DNA from: Aureimonas sp. AU22
Lineage (GTDB): Bacteria > Pseudomonadota > Alphaproteobacteria > Rhizobiales > Rhizobiaceae
Length of the DNA: 64,000 nt
Direction of reading: 5' to 3'
Assembly: GCF_001463745.1 (NCBI RefSeq)
Contig: NZ_BBWJ01000040.1
Span: 1 to 64,000 of the forward strand
The translations under genes were made by a program, and so were the position numbers. The notes beneath the pieces were generated by a model. The model did no database searches. It saw only the letters and a list, made by a program, of their open reading frames with translations, and had not been told where the DNA came from. Of the stretch, positions 17,393 to 24,551 are shown in pieces; position 1 is the first letter of the stretch; each line of letters begins with the position of its first letter.

Positions 17393-17416
17393 AACCCCGC
17401 CTTCGAGCGGGGTTTT
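17393..17416 (+). terminator. Intrinsic terminator after tniQ
   Basis: AACCCCGC pairs with GCGGGGTT across the loop CTTCGA and runs into TTTTCTG. It lies 35 bp after the tniQ stop and should end the tnsABC-tniQ transcript just before the right transposon end. Confidence 0.85.
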
Positions 17417-17444
17417 CTGTTGCTTGTCGACCGCAGCCTCGTCG

Positions 17445-17564
17445 AACTGAGGCACACCTATGCTGCCACGACATCCGACCAGGATGCCGAAAACAACCTC
17501 GGCGCCTAAAATAACAATGCCTTACGTGATAAACTGAGGCAAACCAAACTGCCCGTCATAGACA
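17445..17564 (-). repeat. Right transposon end with two TnsB-type sites
   Basis: Read inward from the terminus, TGTCTATGACG leads into GGCAGTTTGGTTTGCCTCAG (17534-17553). A second copy, GGCAGCATAGGTGTGCCTCA, lies at 17448-17467, 87 bp further in. A third, decayed copy may sit between them near 17485. The terminus ACA at 17562-17564 is followed by the duplication CGGCC. Confidence 0.8.
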
Positions 17565-17569
17565 CGGCC
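17565..17569. repeat. Right target-site duplication (CGGCC)
   Basis: An exact repeat of 6818-6822, directly after the ACA terminus of the Tn7-like element. Confidence 0.85.
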
Positions 17570-17621
17570 AATAAGTCCAACTCAGGGGCAATATCATATA
17601 CCTGCGCAGGAGGCGGCGGAC

Positions 17622-17695
17622 TGAGTGAAAGCGGCACGATGGTTTGCCTCAGCGAACTCTGAAACATCCGCCGTGGCACGGTAGGTGTGCCGCAG
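17622..17695 (+). repeat. Decayed second left-type transposon end
   Basis: TGAGTGAAAGC is followed 11 bases in by GGCACGATGGTTTGCCTCAG (17633-17652) and, 43 bp later, by GGCACGGTAGGTGTGCCGCA (17675-17694). Both point away from the intact element's right end and resemble its left site. The terminus reads TGA where TGT is expected. This looks like the relic left end of an older, related element lying in tandem. Confidence 0.55.
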
Positions 17696-17767
17696 TTTCC
17701 GGTGGCCCCGAAAGTGGCCTCCGGACCGGAGTCCGGCGGAGCTGACCACCTCTCATGCATCACGGCC

Positions 17768-17807
17768 AGAAGGGCCCGGGCGGGCTTCGATCCGCCCGGG
17801 CCCTTCT
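17768..17807. terminator. Strong 16-bp hairpin
   Basis: A perfect 16-bp inverted repeat (AGAAGGGCCCGGGCGG and its complement) flanks the 8-base loop GCTTCGAT. No U-tract follows on either strand. It may be a bidirectional transcription barrier left in the remnant zone. The interval 17696-18017 otherwise holds only an unrecognised short frame on the plus strand (from 17915, beginning MDGTKADPTYLAHG), which I do not call as a gene. Confidence 0.6.
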
Positions 17808-18017
17808 GATTCAGCGCCGGCCCCGCCAGGGCGCAGCGAAATCCACTCGATGGAATGCAGGCGAATGGCAGTCCTCGGTCTCAACTCCAGTAAGGCAAAC
17901 TGCATTTTTGCTTCATGGACGGCACGAAGGCTGATCCGACCTACCTCGCGCACGGGTGCCATCGCTTCGACGTCGACCAACCGCAGCCGGAGTTGGCCAA
18001 CTACTTCAAGCAGACGT

Positions 18018-18507
18018 TCAACGAACTGATCGAGGCGCATGAGCCTCCCACACCGTCGCGGATCCATCGCCGACATGGACGACGATGGCCTCCCTCACGC
18101 CAGCCAGAACCGCGCCCAGCGTTGCGGCGCAGTCCCGCGGCCGCGCTCCGATCCGGGCGCAGTGGGCGTTGCTCCGCTCCCGCGTGCCGTCGAGTCAATC
18201 GAGCACGACCTCGTCGTCCGCGTCGCGTAGCGATTTTCCCTCGCGCAGGTACTGCCCGACAGCCCGGAGGAAACCGCCGCAGATCGGCCGGGAGCCTGCC
18301 GTCGCGTGGGAGGCGCTGTCCGCACCGCCCGAAACGACGGCCGCCAGGATACCCCTGTCCGCGACGTCGAGATCCGTGCAGGCGGTGAGGTCCTCGCAGC
18401 CCTCGCCCGACTTCAGGTGGAACGCTCCGACGGAGTGGGCGCCGGCCCCTCACGGTTCCCGGCATTCCCGCACGGCGTCGGTGGTCGAGTGACCGCTTGT
18501 TCCGCCT
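18018..18507 (-). pseudogene. PP2C-type phosphatase pseudogene fragment
   Basis: One minus-strand frame reads like a PP2C-family Ser/Thr phosphatase: SVGAFHLKSGEGCEDLTAC (the family's GxSH...G..CQD opening), AAVVSGGADSASHA (normally ADGAGSA), ARPRDCAATLGAVLAG and VVHVGDGSATVW. It is interrupted by in-frame TGA at 18450-18452 and 18195-18197, both at positions where the family usually has Trp. The metal-binding Asp of ADGAGSA is Gly. The frame ends at 18018, so the C-terminal third is absent. It lies between the transposon and the liu operon, in a stretch of degraded DNA. Confidence 0.6.
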
Positions 18508-18539
18508 CCCGTCCCGCAGCCGACGTTGGACCGGCCCTG

Positions 18540-19337
18540 TCAGGCCCGCGCAGCGGTTGCCCACTGCGGCGACCGCTTCTCCAGGAACGCTGCAATGCCG
18601 GCACGAGCCTCGTCGCTCTCCCAGGCGTCTGCCAGCGCCGCGATGGATGCCTCCACCGACGCCTCGTCGACAGGCGACGCGAGTTGGAGGGCGAGCCGCT
18701 TCGCCCGGGCGACCGCACCTGGGGCAGCGGCGAGATACGGAGCGACCTCCTCTTCCACTGCGGAGCCCAGACAACCGGGCTCGACGCATCTGGCAATGAG
18801 TCCCAGCCGCTCCGCCTCTACCGCGTCGAAGACCCTAGCCGACATGAACACGCGTCGCGCACGACCCTCACCGAGCCTGGCGAGGACGTACGGCCCGATC
18901 GTCGCCGGGATCAGCCCGAGCCTCGTTTCGGTGAAACCGAAGTGCGTCCCCGTCTCGGCGATGGCCACGTCGCACACTGCGGCAAGCCCGGCGCCGCCAC
19001 CGAGCGCCGCCCCGCGGATCGCGCCGACCAGCGGGGCCCGGAGGCTGTTGAGGGCCCCGAGCATGGCTGCCAGCTTGCGGGCCTCGGACATCCGCGTCGC
19101 CCGGTCGGCCTCCACCTGACGCTTCATCCACGACAGGTCGCCCCCGGCACAGAAGGTCTCGCCGGCACCTTCGAGGACGACGGCGCGCACCGTCCCGTCG
19201 GTGTCGATGCGCGCCGCGAAATCCATCAACTCGGAGATCATCGCGGCGGAGAGCGCGTTGCGCTTCTCCGAACGGTTGAGGGTCACCGTGACGACATCGC
19301 GCGCGTCACGCCGGACCAGGATGGTTTCGTACTGCAT
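18540..19337 (-). CDS. liuC: Methylglutaconyl-CoA hydratase-type crotonase
   Basis: A 265-residue enoyl-CoA hydratase/isomerase. The oxyanion-hole segments are GAGETFCAGGDLSWMKR and RGAALGGGAGLAAVCD. The acidic loop is TETRLGLIP, with Glu in the position of the crotonase catalytic glutamate. The position in a liu operon indicates 3-methylglutaconyl-CoA hydratase, which gives HMG-CoA in leucine degradation. Its ATG overlaps the stop of the upstream mvaB remnant as ATGA, so the original operon order is preserved even though the lyase is broken. Confidence 0.88.
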   Translation of the reverse strand: MQYETILVRRDARDVVTVTLNRSEKRNALSAAMISELMDFAARIDTDGTVRAVVLEGAGETFCAGGDLSWMKRQVEADRATRMSEARKLAAMLGALNSLRAPLVGAIRGAALGGGAGLAAVCDVAIAETGTHFGFTETRLGLIPATIGPYVLARLGEGRARRVFMSARVFDAVEAERLGLIARCVEPGCLGSAVEEEVAPYLAAAPGAVARAKRLALQLASPVDEASVEASIAALADAWESDEARAGIAAFLEKRSPQWATAARA

Positions 19338-19764
19338 CAGCGAGTGCTCCCGAGCGTTCCGACGAAGGCAACCGCCTCAGACCGACGCTCCGTGTCTATG
19401 GCCGTTTCCAGACCGAGTTGAGGGATGCGTTCGCAGTCGGCCTCCGTCGCAACGTTGCCTTTCGCGCCGGACGCGTAGGGGCACTCCCCTAGCCCTTCCA
19501 CCGAACTGTCGAAGGTGCGCACGCCCTACTCCAGCGCGACCTCGATGTTCGAGAGCGCGCTGCCCGCCGTGTCGTGGAAATGTCCCGCGAGCCTTGCGGC
19601 GTGGATGCTCCCCGCCAGGCACCGGAGCAGCTCATGGACGGCCGTTGGGCTCCCCGACCGAGCGTATCACCGAGACTGACCTCGTAGCACCCCGAGATCG
19701 ACCGCCTCTCGTTCTGGAGGCCGTCCCGCGGCCGCATCTCGAAGACCGTCACCGCGTCAGCCAT
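19337..19764 (-). pseudogene. mvaB: Hydroxymethylglutaryl-CoA lyase pseudogene
   Basis: The remnant begins MADAVTVFEMRPRDGLQNE, the family's N-terminus, then jumps directly to CYEVSLGDTLGRG, normally more than 100 residues later: an internal deletion of roughly 450 bp. A frameshift follows just after GRG; the new frame continues SPTAVHELL...AGHFHDTAGSALSNIEVAL. An in-frame TAG occurs at 19526-19528, and then GVRTFDSSVEGLGECPYASG runs to the end. The catalytic His of HFHDT and the C-terminal Cys (normally GCPYA) remain, but no functional lyase can be made. It starts 8 bp inside the end of liuD. Confidence 0.9.
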
Positions 19765-21748
19765 CGACCGTCGGCTCCAGCGTTGCCAACACATCGCCGT
19801 CCCCGACTCGCAACCCGACGTCGACGAGGACCTCGGCCACGACCCCGTCGCGCGGCGCACGCAGGGTATGCTCCATCTTCATCGCCTCGAGGACGACCAT
19901 CGGATCACCCGCCGCGACGGTATCGCCGGCCGCGACCAGAAGGCCCGTCACGACGCCGGGCATCGGGGCCGCGATGGCATCGCCGCCGCTGGACGGGTCG
20001 CCGACCGCGTCGAGCGCGTCCAGGAGGTGATAGGTGGACGACGCCCCGCCCCCGAACAACATCGCCTTTCCGTGTCGGGCGACGGCGACGAGTGAGGTGT
20101 TGCGTCCGTCGCGTCCGACGGTGACCACAACCCCGTCGCGGCGTACGGACACGGCGGCGCCGTCCGACACCACGGTCCCGTCAGCCGTCAATTCGAAGGA
20201 CACCGTGGTGTTCTGCCCCTCGTGCACGAGGGGAGCCCTCACCTCCGCGACGCCCCAGGACCTGAAGCCGCGGAGGCAGCTCCACGGTTCGTCCCCTTCC
20301 GCCGGGTCCAGAAGCCCGGTGAGCGCGAGCGCGGCGACCAGGGGTGCGTCCTCGGGTGCGTCGGGCTCCGCTGAAAGGCGCTCGACGTCGCGGGCGATCA
20401 GGCCGGTATCGACGCGCCCCGCCGCAAAGTCCGGCTGGCGCGCCAGCCGGGCAAGGAAGCCGATGTTGGTGACCGTGCCTCCCACCCGAACGCAGTCGAG
20501 CGTGTCGGCCAAGGCCCGGAGCGCGCTCGGCCGATCCTCGCCATGGACGATCACCTTGGCGATCATCGGGTCGTACCACGGGGTGATCGTGTCCCCCTCG
20601 ACGACGCCGCTGTCGATGCGCACCTGCCCGGGCGCGAAAGATGTCGCCTCGGGGAAGGACAGGTGCTCCAGGCGTCCCGTCGCGGGCAGGAACCCCTTGG
20701 CGACGTCCTCGGCATAGAGCCGTGCCTCGAAGGCATGGCCACGGATCGCCAGGTCCTCCTGTCGGAACGGCAGTGGCTCCCCTGCCGCGACGCGCAGTTG
20801 CAGCTCCACGAAGTCGAGGCCGGTGATCGCCTCGGAGACGGGGTGCTCCACTTGGAGGCGGGTGTTCATCTCCATGAACCAGAACCCGTCCGGCCGGAGC
20901 CCGGCCGAGCCGTCCGCGATGAATTCGACCGTCCCGGCTCCGCGATAGCCGATCGCGCGCGCCGCCTCGACCGCCGCGCGGCCCATCGCCTGGCGCACCT
21001 CCGGCGTCATGCCTGGCGCGGGCGCCTCCTCGATTACCTTCTGATGGCGGCGCTGGAGCGAGCAATCGCGCTCGAAGAGGTGGACGACGTTGCCGTGCGC
21101 GTCGGCGAAGACCTGCATCTCCACGTGGCGTGGGGCGGTGACGTAGCGCTCGATAAGGACAGCCGGATCGCCGAAGCTCGCCTGCCCTTCGCGCCGGGCG
21201 CCCTCGAGCGCGTGCGCGAAGTCCCCCGGCCGCTCGACGAGGCGCATTCCCTTGCCCCCGCCACCGGCCCTCGCCTTGATCAGAACCGGGTAACCCACCC
21301 GGTCGGCCTCGGCTGCCAGCAGCGCCGGATCCTGCTCCGACCCGTGATAACCCGGCACGACGGGGACGCCCGCTTCCTCCATCAGCCGCTTGGCGGCGTC
21401 CTTGAGGCCCATCGCGCGGATGGCGGAGGCCGGCGGACCGACGAACACGAGACCGGCGGCCTCGACGGCCTCGACGAAGTCCGGGTTCTCGGACAGGAAC
21501 CCGTAGCCGGGATGGATGGCCTGCGCGCCCGTGCGCCGCGCGGCCTCGAGGATAGCGTCTCCCCGGAGGTAGCTTTCGGCGACAGCGGCCGGCCCGATCA
21601 GGACGGCCTCGTCGGCGGTGCGCACGTGCAGCGCATCGCGGTCGGCCTCCGAATAGACGGCGACGGTGCGGATGCCCAGCCGGCGGGCAGTCGCCATCAC
21701 GCGGACGGCGATCTCGCCCCGGTTGGCGATGAGGAGCTTCTCGAACAT
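19757..21748 (-). CDS. liuD: 3-methylcrotonyl-CoA carboxylase, biotin-carrying alpha subunit
   Basis: A 663-residue acyl-CoA carboxylase alpha subunit. The biotin carboxylase domain (about 1-445) has the N-terminal MFEKLLIANRGEIAVRV, ATP-grasp loop ARAGGGGKGMR, HQKVIEEAPAP and MNTRLQVEHPVSE. A linker/BT region follows, and the biotinyl domain ends the protein with the EAMKMEH biotin-lysine site. It is paired with the LiuB carboxyltransferase just upstream, so it carboxylates 3-methylcrotonyl-CoA in leucine catabolism. GAGGAA lies 8 bases before the chosen ATG; the open frame extends upstream without a start site. Confidence 0.95.
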   Translation of the reverse strand: MFEKLLIANRGEIAVRVMATARRLGIRTVAVYSEADRDALHVRTADEAVLIGPAAVAESYLRGDAILEAARRTGAQAIHPGYGFLSENPDFVEAVEAAGLVFVGPPASAIRAMGLKDAAKRLMEEAGVPVVPGYHGSEQDPALLAAEADRVGYPVLIKARAGGGGKGMRLVERPGDFAHALEGARREGQASFGDPAVLIERYVTAPRHVEMQVFADAHGNVVHLFERDCSLQRRHQKVIEEAPAPGMTPEVRQAMGRAAVEAARAIGYRGAGTVEFIADGSAGLRPDGFWFMEMNTRLQVEHPVSEAITGLDFVELQLRVAAGEPLPFRQEDLAIRGHAFEARLYAEDVAKGFLPATGRLEHLSFPEATSFAPGQVRIDSGVVEGDTITPWYDPMIAKVIVHGEDRPSALRALADTLDCVRVGGTVTNIGFLARLARQPDFAAGRVDTGLIARDVERLSAEPDAPEDAPLVAALALTGLLDPAEGDEPWSCLRGFRSWGVAEVRAPLVHEGQNTTVSFELTADGTVVSDGAAVSVRRDGVVVTVGRDGRNTSLVAVARHGKAMLFGGGASSTYHLLDALDAVGDPSSGGDAIAAPMPGVVTGLLVAAGDTVAAGDPMVVLEAMKMEHTLRAPRDGVVAEVLVDVGLRVGDGDVLATLEPTVDG

Positions 21749-21759
21749 CGGAGTGTTCC

Positions 21760-23367
21760 TCACATCCGAAAGACGCCGAAACGCGTCGGCTCGATCGGTG
21801 CGTTCAGGGCGGCGGACAGCGACAGCGCGAGCACGTCGCGGCTCTTGCGTGGGTCGATGATGCCGTCGTCCCAAAGGCGGGCCGAGGCGTAGAGCGGTTT
21901 CGACTGCCGCTCGAACGTCTCGATCGTCGGACGTTTGAACTCGGCCTCTTCGTCGGCGGACCAAGCCCCGCCGTCCTTCTCGACCGCGGCGCGGCGCACG
22001 GTTGCCAGCACGCCCGCCGCCTGCTCACCGCCCATGACGGAGATGCGGCTGTTCGGCCAGGTCCAAAGGAATTGGGGCGAGTAGGCCCGTCCGCACATGC
22101 CGTAGTTGCCGGCGCCGAAGGAGCCGCCGACCAGCATCGTCACCTTCGGCACGGCCGTGGTCGCGACCGCGGTGACGAGCTTGGCGCCATCCTTGGCGAT
22201 GCCCCCGGCCTCGTACTTGCGGCCCACCATGAAGCCAGTGATGTTCTGGAGGAACACGAGCGGGATGCCCCGTTGCGAGCAGAGTTCGACAAAGTGCGCT
22301 CCCTTCAGGGCGCTCTCGGAGAACAGGACGCCGTTGTTGGCGACGATCCCGACGGGGATCCCGAACACGTGGGCGAAGCCGCAGACGAGGGTCTCGCCGA
22401 AGCGCGCCTTGAACTCGTCGAAGCGCGAGCCGTCGACGAGGCGGGCGATCACTTCACGGATGTCGTAGGGCGTGCGCAGGTCAGCGGGCACGACGCCGAG
22501 GATCTCCTCCGGGTCGTAGAGCGGGTCCTCCGGCGTGCGCAACTCGACGGCAGGCCGCTTCTCCCGGTTGAGGTTCGCGACCGCGCGCCGAGCGAGCGCC
22601 AGGGCGTGCACGTCGTCCTCGGCGAGATAGTCGGCAACGCCCGAGAGGCGCGTGTGGACGTCTCCGCCGCCCAGGTCCTCGGCCGACACGACCTCGCCCG
22701 TCGCCGCCTTCACGAGCGGCGGCCCGGCCAGGAAGATAGTCCCCTGCTCGCGGACGATGATGGTGACGTCCGACATGGCGGGCACGTAGGCACCACCGGC
22801 TGTGCAGGATCCCATCACGACGGCGATCTGGGGAAGGCCCGCCGCCGACATGCGGGCCTGGTTGTAGAAAATGCGCCCGAAGTGATCGCGGTCCGGGAAG
22901 ACCTCGTCCTGGTTGGGCAGATTGGCACCGCCCGAATCCACGAGGTAGACGCAAGGGAGATGGTTCTCCGCCGCGATCTCCTGGGCCCGCAGGTGCTTCT
23001 TGACCGTAAGGGGATAGTAGGTGCCGCCCTTCACGGTCGCGTCGTTGGCAAGCACCATGACCTCGCGCCCAGACACGCGCCCGATCCCTGCGATCACGCC
23101 GGCCGCCGGGACGGCGTCGCCGTACATCCCGTACGCGGCGAAGGCGCCGATCTCGAGAAACGGGGAGCCGGGGTCGAGCAGGCGCTGCACCCTCTCCCGG
23201 GGGAGCAGCTTGCCGCGCGCCGTGTGGCGGGCGCGGGCGGCGTCGCCTCCGCCGAGCTCCGTGCGGGCGGCTGTCCGCTCGATCTCGGCGATGGACGCGA
23301 GGTGCGCCTGGCGGTTGGCGGTGAACTGGGCGGAGCCCGCGACGACCTTGGAACGGATCGCGCCCAT
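21760..23367 (-). CDS. liuB: 3-methylcrotonyl-CoA carboxylase, carboxyltransferase beta subunit
   Basis: A 535-residue acyl-CoA carboxyltransferase. The N-half contains [18 protein letters not shown] and [16 protein letters not shown]; the C-half contains [20 protein letters not shown] and [16 protein letters not shown]. These signatures are typical of MCC beta subunits rather than propionyl-CoA carboxylases. It accepts carboxyl from the biotin on LiuD. Its ATG overlaps the liuA stop by one base and its stop is 11 bp before liuD, a tight operon. Confidence 0.95.
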   Translation of the reverse strand: MGAIRSKVVAGSAQFTANRQAHLASIAEIERTAARTELGGGDAARARHTARGKLLPRERVQRLLDPGSPFLEIGAFAAYGMYGDAVPAAGVIAGIGRVSGREVMVLANDATVKGGTYYPLTVKKHLRAQEIAAENHLPCVYLVDSGGANLPNQDEVFPDRDHFGRIFYNQARMSAAGLPQIAVVMGSCTAGGAYVPAMSDVTIIVREQGTIFLAGPPLVKAATGEVVSAEDLGGGDVHTRLSGVADYLAEDDVHALALARRAVANLNREKRPAVELRTPEDPLYDPEEILGVVPADLRTPYDIREVIARLVDGSRFDEFKARFGETLVCGFAHVFGIPVGIVANNGVLFSESALKGAHFVELCSQRGIPLVFLQNITGFMVGRKYEAGGIAKDGAKLVTAVATTAVPKVTMLVGGSFGAGNYGMCGRAYSPQFLWTWPNSRISVMGGEQAAGVLATVRRAAVEKDGGAWSADEEAEFKRPTIETFERQSKPLYASARLWDDGIIDPRKSRDVLALSLSAALNAPIEPTRFGVFRM

Positions 23368-24530
23368 CAGCCTTGCGCTCCGACGAGCTCGCGCCCGATC
23401 AGCATGCGGCGGATCTCGCTGGTGCCGGCCCCGATCTCCATCAGCTTGGCGTCGCGGAAGAGGCGGGAGACCGGCGTCTCGTTCATGAAGCCCGCCCCGC
23501 CCATCGCCTGCACGGCTTGGTGTGCGACCGCCATCGCCTCCTCCGACGCATAGAGCACGCAGGCCGCCGCGTCCTGGCGCGTGACGCGGCCGCGGTCGCA
23601 GGCGCGGGCCACCTCGTACGTGTAGGCGCGCGCGGTGTTCAGCTTTGTGTAGAGGTCGGCGATCTTGGCCTGCATGATCTGGAACGAACCGATGGCCTGG
23701 CCGAACTGCTTGCGTTCGACCATGTACGGCATGATCTCGTCCATGCAGGCCGCCATGATGCCGAGCCCGATGCCGGACAGGACGACCCGTTCGTAGTCCA
23801 GCCCCGACATCAGGACGCGCACGCCCCGCCCCTCCTCGCCGAGCACATTCTCGAAAGGCACCTCGACGTCCGCGAAGACGAGTTCGGCCGTGTTGGAGCC
23901 GCGCATGCCGAGCTTGTCGAAGTGCTTCGACGTGGAGAACCCCTTCATGCCGCGCTCGACCAGGAACGCCGTGATGCCTTTCGATCCCGCGTCGGGATCG
24001 GTCTTGGCGTAAACGACGAGCGTCTCCGCCTCCGGCCCATTGGTGATCCAGAACTTCGTCCCATTCAGCAGGAAGCGGTCGTTGCGCTTCTCGGCGCGCA
24101 GGCGCATCGAGACGACGTCCGAGCCCGCACCCGCCTCCGACATGGCGAGGGCGCCGACGTGCTCGCCCGACACGAGCGGCGGAAGGTACCGTGCCTTCTG
24201 CTCGCGCGATCCGTTCAGCTTGATCTGGTTGACGCAGAGGTTCGAGTGGGCGCCGTAGGACAGCGCGACCGAAGCGCTCGCCCGCGCCACTTCCTCGACC
24301 GCGACGACATGGGCGAGGTATCCCATCGCGGCCCCGCCGAACTCCTCGTCGACCGTGATCCCGAGAAGGCCGAGGTCGCCCATCTCGCGCCAGAGCTCAG
24401 CCGGGAACTCGTTGGCGTGGTCGATCGCCGCCGCCATCGGCTTCACGCGCTCCTGCGCCCAGGCGTGGACGGTGTCACGCAGCGCATTGACCTCGTCGCC
24501 GAGATCGAACGTCATCGAATTGGTGAACAT
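23367..24530 (-). CDS. liuA: Isovaleryl-CoA dehydrogenase
   Basis: A 387-residue acyl-CoA dehydrogenase. It shows FAD/substrate motifs [13 protein letters not shown] and [10 protein letters not shown] and the C-terminal [16 protein letters not shown]. The catalytic base is the Glu in [10 protein letters not shown], the helix position characteristic of isovaleryl-CoA dehydrogenases and absent in short-chain relatives. It oxidises isovaleryl-CoA to 3-methylcrotonyl-CoA and passes electrons to ETF. It leads the liu genes, 21 bp after the ferredoxin oxidoreductase gene. Confidence 0.95.
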   Translation of the reverse strand: MFTNSMTFDLGDEVNALRDTVHAWAQERVKPMAAAIDHANEFPAELWREMGDLGLLGITVDEEFGGAAMGYLAHVVAVEEVARASASVALSYGAHSNLCVNQIKLNGSREQKARYLPPLVSGEHVGALAMSEAGAGSDVVSMRLRAEKRNDRFLLNGTKFWITNGPEAETLVVYAKTDPDAGSKGITAFLVERGMKGFSTSKHFDKLGMRGSNTAELVFADVEVPFENVLGEEGRGVRVLMSGLDYERVVLSGIGLGIMAACMDEIMPYMVERKQFGQAIGSFQIMQAKIADLYTKLNTARAYTYEVARACDRGRVTRQDAAACVLYASEEAMAVAHQAVQAMGGAGFMNETPVSRLFRDAKLMEIGAGTSEIRRMLIGRELVGAQG

Positions 24531-24551
24531 GATGCTGTCTCTCTCCCGCGT

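Larger units (their letters stand above)
6823..17564 (+). mobile_element. Complete Tn7-like transposon with four cargo genes
   Basis: The element is 10,742 bp. It begins TGTCGTAG and ends, read inward from the right, TGTCTATGAC, flanked by the perfect duplication CGGCC. It encodes TnsA, TnsB, TnsC and a TniQ/TnsD-type selector in the canonical order, all on the plus strand. Four co-directional cargo genes lie between the left end and tnsA. Insertion 18 bp after a stop codon mirrors Tn7 downstream of glmS, with the metallophosphoesterase as the likely target. Unlike Tn7, tnsA lies inside and tniQ is nearest the terminus. No tnsE, Cas gene or CRISPR array is present. All transposition genes look intact. 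Confidence 0.88.

Noticed and set aside
6823-17564. CRISPR-associated transposon
   Set aside because: No cas gene, CRISPR array or guide-like repeat was seen in or near the element, and TniQ is of the long TnsD-like kind.
17915-18388. A plus-strand frame beginning MDGTKADPTYLAHG
   Set aside because: The first 45 residues look protein-like but match nothing I know; the rest is antisense to the PP2C remnant. It is too uncertain to call a gene.
18018-18507. TGA read as tryptophan in the PP2C frame
   Set aside because: Genes throughout the window use TGA as a normal stop and the frame also lost a catalytic Asp and its C-terminus, so decay is the simpler explanation.
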